Shown: positions 1-8,648, counted from the stretch's first letter. The stretch is DNA of 64,000 nt from Alistipes megaguti (GCF_900604385.1 NZ_LR027382.1:1240001-1304000), one strand, 5' to 3'. The notes: a model not told the origin generated them from the sequence alone. Translations and numbers: made by a program.

Positions 1-633
1 AACGCCCTCTACAAGGCCGAGCGTTTCGACCGTGCCGAGCAGACCATGCAGCAGGCCGCGGCCGACACGCTGCGCAGCGACACGGAACGTGCCGAAGCCT
101 TCTACAACCTCGGCAACGCCCAGTTCAAACAGAAAAAGTACCAGGAGGCGCTCGAGAGCTACAAGCAGTCGCTGCGTCTGAATCCTGCGGACATGGAGAC
201 CAAGTACAACTACGCCTACACCAAGCGGCTTCTGGACCAGAACCAGAACGGCGGAGGCGGCGGCAATGACCGGAACCAGAATCAGGATCAGCAGCAGAAC
301 AAGGATCAGAATCAGGGTCAGAACCAGAATCAGGGCCGGAACAAGGATCAGCAACAGCAGCAGAATCCGCAGCAGCAGAATCCGCAGCAGCAGAATCCGC
401 AGCAGCAGAACCCGGGCAAGGATCAGCAGCAGAACCAGCCGCAGAATCCGAACGGGAATCCCGACCAGAATGGCGAGCAGAAACCCGGCGAGGGTCAGCC
501 GACGCCTTCGGGCATTTCGCCGCAGGAGCAGGAGCAGATGCTCGACGCCATCCAGGCCCAGGAGGACAAGACGCAGGAGAAGCTCAAGGAGAAGGCCAAG
601 GGCGTGGTGGTTCGCGGCCGGAAAAACTGGTAA
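1..633 (+). CDS. batC: TPR protein of the Bat operon (BatC-like), 5' end missing
   Basis: The reading frame is open from base 1, so the true start lies upstream. The visible part begins with a tetratricopeptide-like helix pair, then a clear TPR (AEAFYNLGNAQFKQKKYQEALESY region, about bases 94-165). The rest is a low-complexity Gln/Asn/Pro/Asp segment with four copies of a QQQNP unit (bases 355-414), and a short charged tail ending in KKNW-like residues. BatC proteins of the Bacteroides aerotolerance cluster have this TPR build and sit with the VWA proteins BatA and BatB. The next gene starts 15 bases downstream, so co-transcription is very likely. The function of BatC is not well defined; it probably works as a periplasmic adaptor for the VWA proteins. 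The gene name is by context and domain, not by close sequence match. Confidence 0.8.
   Translation, partial: NALYKAERFDRAEQTMQQAAADTLRSDTERAEAFYNLGNAQFKQKKYQEALESYKQSLRLNPADMETKYNYAYTKRLLDQNQNGGGGGNDRNQNQDQQQNKDQNQGQNQNQGRNKDQQQQQNPQQQNPQQQNPQQQNPGKDQQQNQPQNPNGNPDQNGEQKPGEGQPTPSGISPQEQEQMLDAIQAQEDKTQEKLKEKAKGVVVRGRKNW
355..414 (+). repeat. Four tandem 15-bp units coding QQQNP
   Basis: Four in-frame copies of a 15-base unit (CAGCAGCAGAATCCG; the last has AACCCG at its end) lie inside the BatC-like gene. They encode a Gln-Gln-Gln-Asn-Pro repeat in the disordered region. Because the unit is a multiple of three, changes in copy number would keep the frame. Confidence 0.9.
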
Positions 634-648
634 AAACGTTTGTAGACT

Positions 649-1638
649 ATGCATTTCGCTTCACCCCATTATCTATGGCTGCTTGTGCTGCTCGTGCCGA
701 TGGTCGGCTACTACGTGTGGCGGACGCTGCAGGGCGGTGCGGCCATTCAGATCTCGACCGTCCGGGGCGTCGCGGGGGCTCCGCGCACGGTGCGCTACTA
801 CCTGCGGCATCTGCCCTTCGTGCTGCGCGCCGCGGCCTTTTCGCTGCTCATCGTGGCGCTGGCCCGGCCCCAGGATGTCGAAGAGAACGTCTCGACCAAC
901 ACCGAGGGCATCGACATCATGCTGGCCATCGACGTCTCGGCCTCGATGCTGGCCCGCGACTTCCAGCCCGACCGCATCACGGCGGCCAAGGAGGTGGCCG
1001 GATCGTTCATCGCCGACCGCTACGGCGACCGCATCGGACTGGTGGCCTTCGCCGCCGAGGCCTTCACGCAGAGCCCGCTGACCACCGACCAGAGTACGCT
1101 GCAGACGCTGCTGGCGCGGATCCGCAGCGGCCTGATCGACGACAGCGGTACGGCCATCGGCAACGGTCTGGCCACGGCCATCAACCGCCTGCGCGAGAGC
1201 GACGCCAAGTCGAAGGTTGTCATCCTGCTGACCGACGGTGTGAACAACCGCGGACAGATCACCCCGATGACCGCCGCCGAGATTGCCCGGGCACAGAACA
1301 TCCGCGTCTATACGATCGGAGTGGGTTCGATGGGTACGGCCCCCTATCCGGCCGTGGACATGTTCGGCAACATCACCTTCGTGCAGCAGAAGGTCGAGAT
1401 CGACGAGAAGACCCTTCAGGCCATGGCCGAGATGACCGGCGGCAAGTATTTCCGTGCTACGGACAACGAAAAGCTCAAGGCTATCTACGACGAGATCAAC
1501 CAGCTGGAGAAGAGCAAGGTCGAGGTTTTCGAACACGTCGCCTATCACGAACAGTTCCTCGGCTGGGTGCTGGGTGCGCTGGCCCTGCTGCTCGTGGAGT
1601 TCCTGTTGTCGAATCTCGTTCTGAAACGTATTCCGTAA
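649..1638 (+). CDS. batA: BatA-like von Willebrand factor A membrane protein
   Basis: This is a 329-residue protein with an N-terminal membrane segment (residues about 8-25), a second one near 57-72, a VWA domain (about 88-290) and a C-terminal membrane segment (about 303-325). The VWA metal site is intact: Asp95, Ser97 and Ser99 in the DVSAS motif, the SGTAIG threonine and the LTDG aspartate. This is the usual layout of BatA, an inner-membrane protein whose metal-dependent domain faces the periplasm. It lies between the TPR gene (15-base gap) and a second VWA gene (12-base gap). Bat operons were linked to aerotolerance in Bacteroides fragilis; the molecular role is still unclear. BatA versus BatB is assigned from position and the N-terminal sequence. 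Confidence 0.88.
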   Translation: MHFASPHYLWLLVLLVPMVGYYVWRTLQGGAAIQISTVRGVAGAPRTVRYYLRHLPFVLRAAAFSLLIVALARPQDVEENVSTNTEGIDIMLAIDVSASMLARDFQPDRITAAKEVAGSFIADRYGDRIGLVAFAAEAFTQSPLTTDQSTLQTLLARIRSGLIDDSGTAIGNGLATAINRLRESDAKSKVVILLTDGVNNRGQITPMTAAEIARAQNIRVYTIGVGSMGTAPYPAVDMFGNITFVQQKVEIDEKTLQAMAEMTGGKYFRATDNEKLKAIYDEINQLEKSKVEVFEHVAYHEQFLGWVLGALALLLVEFLLSNLVLKRIP

Positions 1639-1650
1639 AAAGCATCCGTC

Positions 1651-2679
1651 ATGTTTCGTTTTGCCAATCCGCAATATCTCTGGCTCCTGGTCGTGCTGCC
1701 CGTGATGGTGGCGCTCTTCTGGCTTGCGGCCCGCAGCCGCCGCAAGCGGATCGCACGCTTCGGTCATCCCGACGTGCTGCAGGAGCTGATGCCCGAGGTC
1801 TCGACCGGCCGTGTCACGCTGCGCTTTCTGTTGCTGCTGGGGGCGGTTCTGTGTCTGATTCTGGCCGCGGCGCGTCCCCAGTTCGGGTCGAAACTCCGCG
1901 AGGAGAAGACCCAGGGGATTGAAATGATGCTCGTGGTCGACGTCTCGAATTCGATGCTGGCCGAGGATTTCGAACCCAACCGGCTCGAACGGACGAAATA
2001 CGCCATCGGCAAACTCTTCGACGGCCTCGAGCAGGACCGTGTCGGGCTGGTGGTCTTCGCCGGCGAACCGAAGGTCCAGCTGCCGATCACCTCGGACTAC
2101 CGCATGGCCAAGGCCTTTGCCCGGCGGATCGATCCCTCGCTGGTCTCCGAACAGGGCACGGCTATCGGCAAGGCCCTGGAGCAGGCTTTGCTGTCGTTCT
2201 CGGGCGACACGGAGCAGAACCACGGACGGGTCATCATCCTGATCACCGACGGTGAGAACCACGAGGACGACGCCCTGGCCGTGGCCGAACGGGCTGCCCA
2301 GCAGGGGGTGAAGATCTTCACGATCGGCATCGGCACCCCCGAGGGTGCGCCGATTCAGATCGACGGCGAGTTCATCAAGGACGAGAAGGGCGAAATGGTC
2401 GTCTCGAAGCTCAACGAGGAGATGCTGGCCAAGATCGCCGACATCACGGGCGGCGCCTATGTGCGCGCCACGAAGCAGTCGATCGGTCTGGACGAGATCG
2501 TCAAGGCGATCAACGACATGGAGCAGACCGAACTGTCGACCATCCGTTTCGAGGAGTTCAACGAGCAGTATCAGTACCTGCTCATCGCGGCGCTTGTCCT
2601 GCTGCTGGCCGAGTTTGTGATGCTCGACCGCCGCAATCCGCTGCTGGCCCATCTGAATATCTTCCGGGAGAAGAAGTAG
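1651..2679 (+). CDS. batB: BatB-like von Willebrand factor A membrane protein
   Basis: This 342-residue protein has the same plan as the gene before it: membrane segments at about 9-27 and 57-75, a VWA domain with DVSNS (Asp97, Ser99, Ser101), GTAIGKAL and LITDGENH metal-site motifs, and a C-terminal membrane segment at about 315-332. The basic RSRRKR stretch after the first segment and the 'ARPQFGSKLREEKTQG' linker are typical of BatB. It is the last gene of the operon: a hairpin with 9-bp stem follows within 20 bases. The two VWA proteins are probably partners in one membrane complex with the TPR protein. Confidence 0.88.
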   Translation: MFRFANPQYLWLLVVLPVMVALFWLAARSRRKRIARFGHPDVLQELMPEVSTGRVTLRFLLLLGAVLCLILAAARPQFGSKLREEKTQGIEMMLVVDVSNSMLAEDFEPNRLERTKYAIGKLFDGLEQDRVGLVVFAGEPKVQLPITSDYRMAKAFARRIDPSLVSEQGTAIGKALEQALLSFSGDTEQNHGRVIILITDGENHEDDALAVAERAAQQGVKIFTIGIGTPEGAPIQIDGEFIKDEKGEMVVSKLNEEMLAKIADITGGAYVRATKQSIGLDEIVKAINDMEQTELSTIRFEEFNEQYQYLLIAALVLLLAEFVMLDRRNPLLAHLNIFREKK

Positions 2680-2695
2680 TCCCGCACGAAAAGGG

Positions 2696-2733
2696 GGGAG
2701 TGCCACACACACATGCGCTGCGGCACTCCCTTT
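2696..2733 (+). terminator. Hairpin terminator after batB
   Basis: A perfect 9-bp stem (GGGAGTGCC, 2696-2704, with GGCACTCCC, 2722-2730) and a 17-base loop are followed by a short T run. It lies 16 bases after the batB stop and before the aldehyde dehydrogenase gene. Confidence 0.7.
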
Positions 2734-2765
2734 GTAGGTTACCATAAGCCGTAAAATCCGAAATC

Positions 2766-4148
2766 ATGACCCTTACGGATACCCCTGCGGCCCGCATCGA
2801 GGCGTTGGCCGCCGCCCAGAAAGCCTGGTTCCGCACGGGCGCCACGCGCCCGGAGAAGTTCCGCCGCACGATGCTGCGCCGGCTCGATGCCGCTCTGGTC
2901 AACTGGGAGGATCGCCTGTGCGACGCCCTGTGGCAGGATCTGCACAAGTCGCACGAGGAGGCCATCCTCACCGAGCTGAGCATCATCCGCAGTGAAATCC
3001 GCCAGCATCTGCGCCACCTGCGCGAATGGATGCGTCCCGAGCGGCGACCGACCCCGATGAAGCTGCAGCCGGCGCGGAGCCGCATCGTGGCCGAACCGTT
3101 GGGACAGGCGCTGATCGTTGCACCGTGGAACTACCCCGTGCAGCTGCTGCTCAATCCGCTGGTGGGGGCCATCTCGGCGGGCTGTACCGCCGTGCTGAAG
3201 CCTTCGCCCCACACGCCGCACGTGGCCCGCGTGCTGGAGGGGCTGATTGCGGAGATCTTCGACGAGGAGTATGTGGCCGTGGTGCAGGGCGGACGCGAGG
3301 TCAACACGCAGCTCTTCGCCCTGCGCTGGGACGTGATCTTCTTCACGGGGAGCCCGGCCCTCGGACGCGTCGTGATGCGGGCCGCGGCGGAGCACCTCAC
3401 TCCGGTAGTCCTCGAACTGGGCGGCAAGAGCCCCTGTATCGTCGATCGCGGGGCCGACCTGCGGATTGCGGCGCGGCGCATCGCCTGGGGGAAGAGCATC
3501 AATGCGGGTCAGACGTGCGTGGCTCCCGACTACGTGCTGATCCACCGTACGCTGCGCGACGACTTTGTCCGGGCCTTTGCCGACGCCGTCAGACAGTTGC
3601 ACGGCGAGGATCCCCGCCGCAGTCCGCACTATGCGCGGCTGGTCGACGAACGGGCCTACGAACGGGTGGCCGGTTACCTGACGCGGGGGCGGATCCTCTT
3701 CGGCGGAGAGACCGATGCCGCGGAACGCTACATCGCCCCGACGCTCTTGGGTGATGTCGATCCCGAATGGCCGGTCATGCAGGAGGAGATTTTCGGCCCG
3801 GTGCTGCCCGTATTGATCTTCGGGACGACGGACGAAGCAGTGGAGTTCGTCACGACGCGTGAGAAGCCTCTGGCACTCTATTATTTCGGTCCCGAGGAGA
3901 CGGGACGGGAGATTCTGGCGCGCACGACCTCGGGCGGAGCCTGTCTGAACGATACGGTCATGCACATCGCCAACGATCATCTGCCGTTCGGCGGTGTGGG
4001 CAACTCGGGCATGGGACGTTATCACGGTCGGGAGAGTTTCGAGGCCTTTTCGCACCGGCGTTCGATGCTGGAGGTTTCAGGGCGCATCGACCTGCCGTTC
4101 CGCTATCCGCCCTACCGGCTCTTCCGCTGGGTGCGAAAGATGCTCTGA
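2766..4148 (+). CDS. NAD(P)-dependent aldehyde dehydrogenase, class 3-like
   Basis: The 460-residue product has the full aldehyde dehydrogenase fold and the length of the short class 3 branch (fatty or aromatic aldehyde dehydrogenases). Key parts are APWNYP (Asn122), the FFTGS nucleotide-binding turn (about 192-196), the general base Glu217 in LELGGKSP and the catalytic Cys251 in NAGQTC. It oxidises aldehydes to acids with NAD(P); the exact substrate cannot be told. There is no signal peptide, but the C-terminus is Arg-rich and hydrophobic (PPYRLFRWVRKML), as in membrane-associated members. It stands alone, between the bat terminator and a convergent operon, so neighbours give no clue to its role. 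Confidence 0.88.
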   Translation: MTLTDTPAARIEALAAAQKAWFRTGATRPEKFRRTMLRRLDAALVNWEDRLCDALWQDLHKSHEEAILTELSIIRSEIRQHLRHLREWMRPERRPTPMKLQPARSRIVAEPLGQALIVAPWNYPVQLLLNPLVGAISAGCTAVLKPSPHTPHVARVLEGLIAEIFDEEYVAVVQGGREVNTQLFALRWDVIFFTGSPALGRVVMRAAAEHLTPVVLELGGKSPCIVDRGADLRIAARRIAWGKSINAGQTCVAPDYVLIHRTLRDDFVRAFADAVRQLHGEDPRRSPHYARLVDERAYERVAGYLTRGRILFGGETDAAERYIAPTLLGDVDPEWPVMQEEIFGPVLPVLIFGTTDEAVEFVTTREKPLALYYFGPEETGREILARTTSGGACLNDTVMHIANDHLPFGGVGNSGMGRYHGRESFEAFSHRRSMLEVSGRIDLPFRYPPYRLFRWVRKML

Positions 4149-4190
4149 TGCGTCTCTGCGGGGCGATCTTTGCGGGGCGTTTTGGGGGCG

Positions 4191-4305
4191 GCGTTTTGCC
4201 GTCCCCATTTTGCGGGAAATCTTTGGCCGGGGCTTTTTGCGAGGACCCTTTTGCGGAGCGTTTGCCGTCCCTTTTTGCGGAAAGTGTTTGGCGGGGTTCT
4301 TTGCG
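4191..4305. repeat. Degenerate 67-bp direct repeat, about 1.7 copies
   Basis: The stretch starting at 4191 (GCGTTTTGCCGTCCC...) returns at 4258 with small changes, including TTTTGCGG, AAA and TTTGGC(C)GGGG blocks in the same order. A related TTTGCGGGGCG block lies just before, at about 4169. The repeat fills the gap between two convergent genes and does not code on either strand as far as can be seen. Confidence 0.65.
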
Positions 4306-4329
4306 GGCCGTAGCCGGGCTTTTCTCTCC

Positions 4330-5292
4330 TCAGAGCCGGAATCCGACAGTCAACAGAAAACTTTGGTCGGAGGGGTCGTTTTCCGCTCCGCCGAACCGGT
4401 ATGCGACATCGCCGCGGACCGGACCGATGATGAATCCACATCCGACGGCGGCGTGCCCGTCCGTTCCGCAGGGCGTCTGCGTGCAGTAGCCGGCGCGGAG
4501 CACCCCGTATTGCAGAAAGCGGTATTCGACGCCGAAAGCCGCGTCGAAGAGGGCATCCGCCCACCGGTATCCGAGATCGGCGCAGAGGTGAACGGCATGG
4601 TTGCGGTGGGGGTTCCAGGTGAAGAGCCCCTCGACGGATCCGCGGGAGGGCAGCGAGAGCCTTTGCCCGTCGGAGGCCCGGAGGTCAGGGCCCAGGTCCG
4701 CGACGCGGATGCCGGCAACCCAGCCGATCTTGTCCGAACCGGCGAATTTCCCGCGCAGGGCGGCTGCCAGATCGAACGACACCCCCTGAATCGGCGAATC
4801 CCCCAGATCGAGATCCGAGCGTATGTAGCGGGCCGTGAGTGCGACGGCCACCCGGCTGCCGAAGCGCCGGGCGTAGCCCGCCTCGGCGGAGAGATCCCAC
4901 GGACGGGCCGTTCCGGCGGGGAATCCCTTGTCGTCGGTCATCGGAATCTCCACTCCGGCGAGGCGTCGGACTCCCGCCAGCAGGGCGTTGCGTCCGTCTG
5001 CGGACCAGAATCCCGCGCCGCTCCAGAGGCGGTCGCTCGCCGAACCGCCCAATGGTCCGACGGAGACCTCGGCGCCGCCCCGGCTCGTGCCGAAGAGAAC
5101 TCCGGCGGCATTGCCGTGGATGGCATCCGTCCTCTCGGGGAGCAGGGCCCCGGCTCCGGCCATGCCGGCACTCGGGGCCGCGGTCTCCATGCGCAGGAAG
5201 GTGACGCCGCTCCCGGTTTGGGCCCGCAGGACCTGTGTGGCGGTCAGCAACAGCAGGAGGATCGCTTGTGAGGTTCGGAGTCGGAGTTTCAT
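4330..5292 (-). CDS. PorV/PorQ-family outer membrane beta-barrel protein
   Basis: The start at 5292 gives a clean signal peptide (MKLRLRTSQAILLLLLTATQVLRAQ) and a 320-residue product; the open frame runs further upstream only inside the preceding gene. The mature part begins with the 'F-L-x-M-x-x-x-A-P-S-A-x-M-A-G-A-G' pattern and 'D-A-I-H-G-N-A-A-G' seen in PorV/PorQ (UPF0164-like) barrels, and ends in an aromatic-basic C-terminus (VGFRL) typical of barrels. PorV-type proteins shuttle type 9 secretion cargo at the outer membrane and bind the C-terminal sorting domain. That fits the gene directly upstream, a protease with such a domain 14 bases away. It is the last gene of the operon. Which subfamily it belongs to, and whether a full type 9 system exists in this genome, cannot be seen here. 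Confidence 0.75.
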   Translation of the reverse strand: MKLRLRTSQAILLLLLTATQVLRAQTGSGVTFLRMETAAPSAGMAGAGALLPERTDAIHGNAAGVLFGTSRGGAEVSVGPLGGSASDRLWSGAGFWSADGRNALLAGVRRLAGVEIPMTDDKGFPAGTARPWDLSAEAGYARRFGSRVAVALTARYIRSDLDLGDSPIQGVSFDLAAALRGKFAGSDKIGWVAGIRVADLGPDLRASDGQRLSLPSRGSVEGLFTWNPHRNHAVHLCADLGYRWADALFDAAFGVEYRFLQYGVLRAGYCTQTPCGTDGHAAVGCGFIIGPVRGDVAYRFGGAENDPSDQSFLLTVGFRL

Positions 5293-5306
5293 GATCGGGC
5301 GTATTT

Positions 5307-7667
5307 TCAGCGTTTGATGAACGGGATGTCGATCGGACATCCGAAATAGTCGATCCGGCAGGTATAGACGCCGCCCGGGAGTTGGGCGACCGTGATCCAG
5401 CCGGTATTCCCGTTGTCGGTTTCGCGGAGGGTGACTGTCGTCGTGAGAATCTCCCGTCCGCTGCGGTCGCTGATCCGGATCGGGAAGCGTCCCGTGGCTC
5501 CGGGGATGCGGATGTTGAGCTGTTCGGAGCATGGGTTCGGGAAGAGTTCGGCCGCGGCGCCCGTTCCGTCGACCATCACGCGCAGCGATGCGGCGACGCT
5601 GGCGCCATGGCGGTCGCGGGCGATGACGCGGAGCGTCGAGGTCCCGACGGTCCGGGGGAAGAGTTGCAGCACGCTGCCGTCGATGCGTCCGTCGACGACG
5701 CTCCCGGCCGGAAAGGCGACGAAATAACTCAACGCGTCGTTCGGCGCGTCGGGATCGGAGAACCGGGACGTCAGATCGATCCCGACCCCGTCGGATGCCG
5801 TGCCGGCCAGAAAGAGATCCGGCATCGGATCGCCGAGTACGGGCGGTGTGTTTTCGGTGGTCGAGGCGGTGAAGAGGAGGGGTGTCGACGGAGTCCCGTA
5901 TCGGCTTCGGCTCACGATGGCCACCTGATAGGAGGTTTGGGCCGCCAGTCCGTCCACCTGGAACGAACCGCGTTCGCCGACGCTGCGGTCCGTGATCTCC
6001 ACGGCGTATTCCCGGGCGTCGTCCGGAATCTCCCCGACGGTCGAGGCAATGAAGGGCTTGTCGCTGAGCCACACCGTATAGGCGGTAACGGCGCGTCCCA
6101 GGTAGTCGGCCGGAATCTTCCACTCGAGCGTCAGCCCTCCGCAGCGGGCTTCGGCCGAGGCTTCGCTTACGGGATCGGGTGCTGCATCGCGGTAGAAGAG
6201 GTATTCGGCATCGACCAGTCCGTTGCCGAGCTTGCCGGCATATTCGGGATTGACGGCTTCGACCTCCTGCCGCCGGCCCGATCCGAGGAGCAGCTCCTCG
6301 AGCATCTCGTTGGTGAAGCCCGGGCCGCCGAACCGGGCAACGGCCAGCGCCGCCAGTCCGGCAACCTGCGGACAGGCCATCGAGGTGCCGGCGGCGAATC
6401 CGTAGCGGCCGTCGGGGATCGTGCTGTAGATGCCATACCGCTCGTCGTCGCCGTAGGAGTCACCGCCGAGCGCCGCCAGGTCGATCCATTCGCCGTAGTT
6501 CGACGAGGCGGCCTTGCGCAGGTCGGCGCCCAGCGATGCAACGGCCAGAACCGGCGGATAGGCCGCCGGATATTGCGGGGTGGAGAGCCCGTCGTTGCCG
6601 GCGGCGAAGATCACCACACCGCCCTTCATGGGGCCGGTCTGGTTGCCGGCTTCGTCGCATCCGGCATATCGGATGAAGTAGTCGATCGCCTCCTTTCCGG
6701 ACTGCGAGAGATCGTTGAGCCCGGTATAGGTCCAGCTGTTCTGGCTGATGACGGCTCCGTGGTCGGCGCTCCAGGTCATCAGCTCCTCGATGCTGGCGGA
6801 CCCCGTCTGGTCGAAGATCTGGCAGCTCATCAGCCGCACCCCGCTGTCGGGAGTCCCGTCTCCGCCGGCGATGCCGCAGATGCCGGTGGCGTTGTTGTTG
6901 ACGGCGCCGATGATTCCGGCGACATGGGTGCCGTGGTCACTCGGCGTGATCTCGTAGTTGTGGCGGTTGAAGTTGTATCCGCAGTGTCCTTCGCCGTCGT
7001 CCCACATGTTGGCGGCCAGATCCGGATGCGTCCGGTCGATGCCGCCGTCGGCGACGGCGACGATTACCTCGCTGCCGCCCGTCGAGACCCTCCAGGCCGG
7101 AAGGATGTTCAGATCGGCCCCTTTGCGTTGTCCGGCGAGTGTTCCCGTGTTGTGGAGAAACCACTGGTTCCCCGACAGCGGGTCGTTGAAGGGGAGGGTT
7201 TCACTCCCGGAGGTTGGCTCTGCGGCCGGGATGACCTGCGTTGCGGCGGTCTGCACCATGCGGGGAACCGGTTCGACGCAGATGACGCCCCGGGGGTGTC
7301 CGAAACGCGCCATGGCCTCGTCGACGGGGATCGTTTCGTCGAAAACCACGTCGTACCAGCGGTGCAGTCCGGCCCTGCGCCTCTGCTCGCGGAAACGCTC
7401 TCCGTCGGAAAAGACCCGACGGAGCGATCGGGCGCCGGCCCGTGTTGCGGCGGCGTCGAACTCCGGATCCCCCGAGCCTCCGCTGCGGGTGAAGGCCCGG
7501 GTGTCGAGTTCGGGCGCCGTGTCGGAGAGCTTGACGCGGAGGAGCCCCGGAATAAAGGCGTCGGACCGGCTTTGCGGAGCCGTTGCGGGCACCGTGTCCG
7601 TCGGATCTGCGGGGTCGGCGCAGGCGGCCGACAGCAGCAGGAGCAGCAGGATGCAGCGTCTGTTCAT
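5307..7667 (-). CDS. Secreted S8 (subtilisin-like) serine protease with lipobox and type 9-like C-terminal domain
   Basis: The 786-residue product has, in order: a signal peptide ending in the lipobox LSAAC (Cys16), a propeptide-like region (about 35-165), an S8 catalytic domain (about 190-490) with Asp207 (VAVADGG), His245 (DHGTHVAG), oxyanion Asn358 (AAGND) and Ser429 (GTSMACP), a fibronectin III-like domain (about 505-602), an Ig/cadherin-like domain (about 608-700) and a C-terminal domain of 75 residues with the ELFPNP and GGVYTCRI motifs of type A sorting domains. All catalytic residues are present. Such a protease cuts proteins at the cell surface or outside. Having both a lipobox and a sorting domain is unusual, since each is normally enough to fix the final location. 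The PorV-like gene follows after 14 bases and the DUF4302 gene precedes by 12. Confidence 0.88.
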   Translation of the reverse strand: MNRRCILLLLLLSAACADPADPTDTVPATAPQSRSDAFIPGLLRVKLSDTAPELDTRAFTRSGGSGDPEFDAAATRAGARSLRRVFSDGERFREQRRRAGLHRWYDVVFDETIPVDEAMARFGHPRGVICVEPVPRMVQTAATQVIPAAEPTSGSETLPFNDPLSGNQWFLHNTGTLAGQRKGADLNILPAWRVSTGGSEVIVAVADGGIDRTHPDLAANMWDDGEGHCGYNFNRHNYEITPSDHGTHVAGIIGAVNNNATGICGIAGGDGTPDSGVRLMSCQIFDQTGSASIEELMTWSADHGAVISQNSWTYTGLNDLSQSGKEAIDYFIRYAGCDEAGNQTGPMKGGVVIFAAGNDGLSTPQYPAAYPPVLAVASLGADLRKAASSNYGEWIDLAALGGDSYGDDERYGIYSTIPDGRYGFAAGTSMACPQVAGLAALAVARFGGPGFTNEMLEELLLGSGRRQEVEAVNPEYAGKLGNGLVDAEYLFYRDAAPDPVSEASAEARCGGLTLEWKIPADYLGRAVTAYTVWLSDKPFIASTVGEIPDDAREYAVEITDRSVGERGSFQVDGLAAQTSYQVAIVSRSRYGTPSTPLLFTASTTENTPPVLGDPMPDLFLAGTASDGVGIDLTSRFSDPDAPNDALSYFVAFPAGSVVDGRIDGSVLQLFPRTVGTSTLRVIARDRHGASVAASLRVMVDGTGAAAELFPNPCSEQLNIRIPGATGRFPIRISDRSGREILTTTVTLRETDNGNTGWITVAQLPGGVYTCRIDYFGCPIDIPFIKR

Positions 7668-7679
7668 CGGCGGGCCTCC

Positions 7680-8633
7680 CTACTGGACGAAGCGGATCTC
7701 GTAGAACGAGTCGGTGCAGACGAAATGGTCCGATGCGGGGGTCTGTCCCTGTTCCCAGGCCAGGGTCTGCATCGTCTGCCCGGAGACTCCGTCCACGACG
7801 CCCTGGAAGGTGTAGGGACGGTAGAGTTTCATCGTATGGTCCGGATAGTGGATGAAGGTCAGCTGGTCGTTGATCTGCTTCTCGTAGTAGACGGGGTTGC
7901 CCTCTTCGTCGAACATCGGGTTGCCCTGCGGATCGGTATTCTGGATCCGGGTCGTATAGGAGAGGGTCCAGATCTTGCTTGCGGCATATTGTTCGAAGTT
8001 GTCCTCGATGAAGGCGTTCTCGCGGGAGAGGGTTCCGATCTGTTTTCCGTTGACGATGCATTTCAGCGTCGTGGGGGTGACGATGCGCTGGCTTTCGCGC
8101 ACCGCCTCGAGATACTCCTCGGGTTCAACCCCCGAGGGGAGCAGCGAGAGGCGCATGTCGTTGGCCGTCTTGCTGCCGCGGATGATGATCTCCGGCGTCG
8201 AGGTGAGCTTCATGAACGAAAATTCGTAGTCGCCCTCGAGTCCCTGGTAGCCGTAGTCGCCGGGGAAGGCGAAGAAGTGCAGGTAGTCGTTGTAGTCCAC
8301 GAATTTCAGCATGGGGCCGGTCGAGTACTCGACGGCATAGGTGGTCTGCACGTAGGTGTCGTCGGCGAAGGTCGAGCCCTCGAACCAGGCACGCACGGTG
8401 TGGTCCTCGTTGAATTGCAGCACGTAGATCCAGCCGCCGTATTTGAGGCTTTCGCTGGGATAGTACTCCATGATCCAGGTTTTACCCTTGAGCAGGGCCT
8501 GTTCGTAGCGTTCGAGGCCCTGTTCGATGCGCTCGGCGGCGGAATTCTCGAAAATCGAATCGTCGTCGTTGCAGGCCGTCGCCGCCAGGAGCGATACGGC
8601 CAGAAGCGATAAAAGGTTGATGCGTAGCTTCAT
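7680..8633 (-). CDS. DUF4302-family surface lipoprotein
   Basis: A 317-residue lipoprotein: the signal peptide ends in the lipobox AATAC (Cys21) followed by NDDD, the acidic start that often marks surface export in Bacteroidota. The next part, with 'SAAERIEQGLERYEQALLKGKTWIMEYYP', matches the DUF4302 pattern. DUF4302 proteins are found beside SusC/SusD pairs and zinc-binding metallopeptidase lipoproteins, just as here. No enzyme motif is visible; a role in binding substrate at the cell surface is the likely guess. Gaps to both neighbours are 12-15 bases, so it is part of the operon. Confidence 0.8.
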   Translation of the reverse strand: MKLRINLLSLLAVSLLAATACNDDDSIFENSAAERIEQGLERYEQALLKGKTWIMEYYPSESLKYGGWIYVLQFNEDHTVRAWFEGSTFADDTYVQTTYAVEYSTGPMLKFVDYNDYLHFFAFPGDYGYQGLEGDYEFSFMKLTSTPEIIIRGSKTANDMRLSLLPSGVEPEEYLEAVRESQRIVTPTTLKCIVNGKQIGTLSRENAFIEDNFEQYAASKIWTLSYTTRIQNTDPQGNPMFDEEGNPVYYEKQINDQLTFIHYPDHTMKLYRPYTFQGVVDGVSGQTMQTLAWEQGQTPASDHFVCTDSFYEIRFVQ

Positions 8634-8648
8634 GTCTTCTGCGTGTTG

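Noticed and set aside
673..2745. 690-codon open frame on the minus strand opposite batA and batB
   Set aside because: It is the mirror of two clear VWA genes, has a His/Gln/Asp-rich low-quality composition and no family pattern. High G+C makes long antisense frames common here.
5293..6123. 5' extension of the PorV-like gene to a 597-residue protein
   Set aside because: The extra part lies wholly inside the S8 protease gene in another frame and is Arg/Gly-rich; the start at 5292 has a proper signal peptide.
5382..8612. 1076-codon plus-strand frame opposite the S8 protease and DUF4302 genes
   Set aside because: It crosses two real minus-strand genes with clear motifs and signal peptides; its own product is Gly/Val/Arg-rich without any domain.
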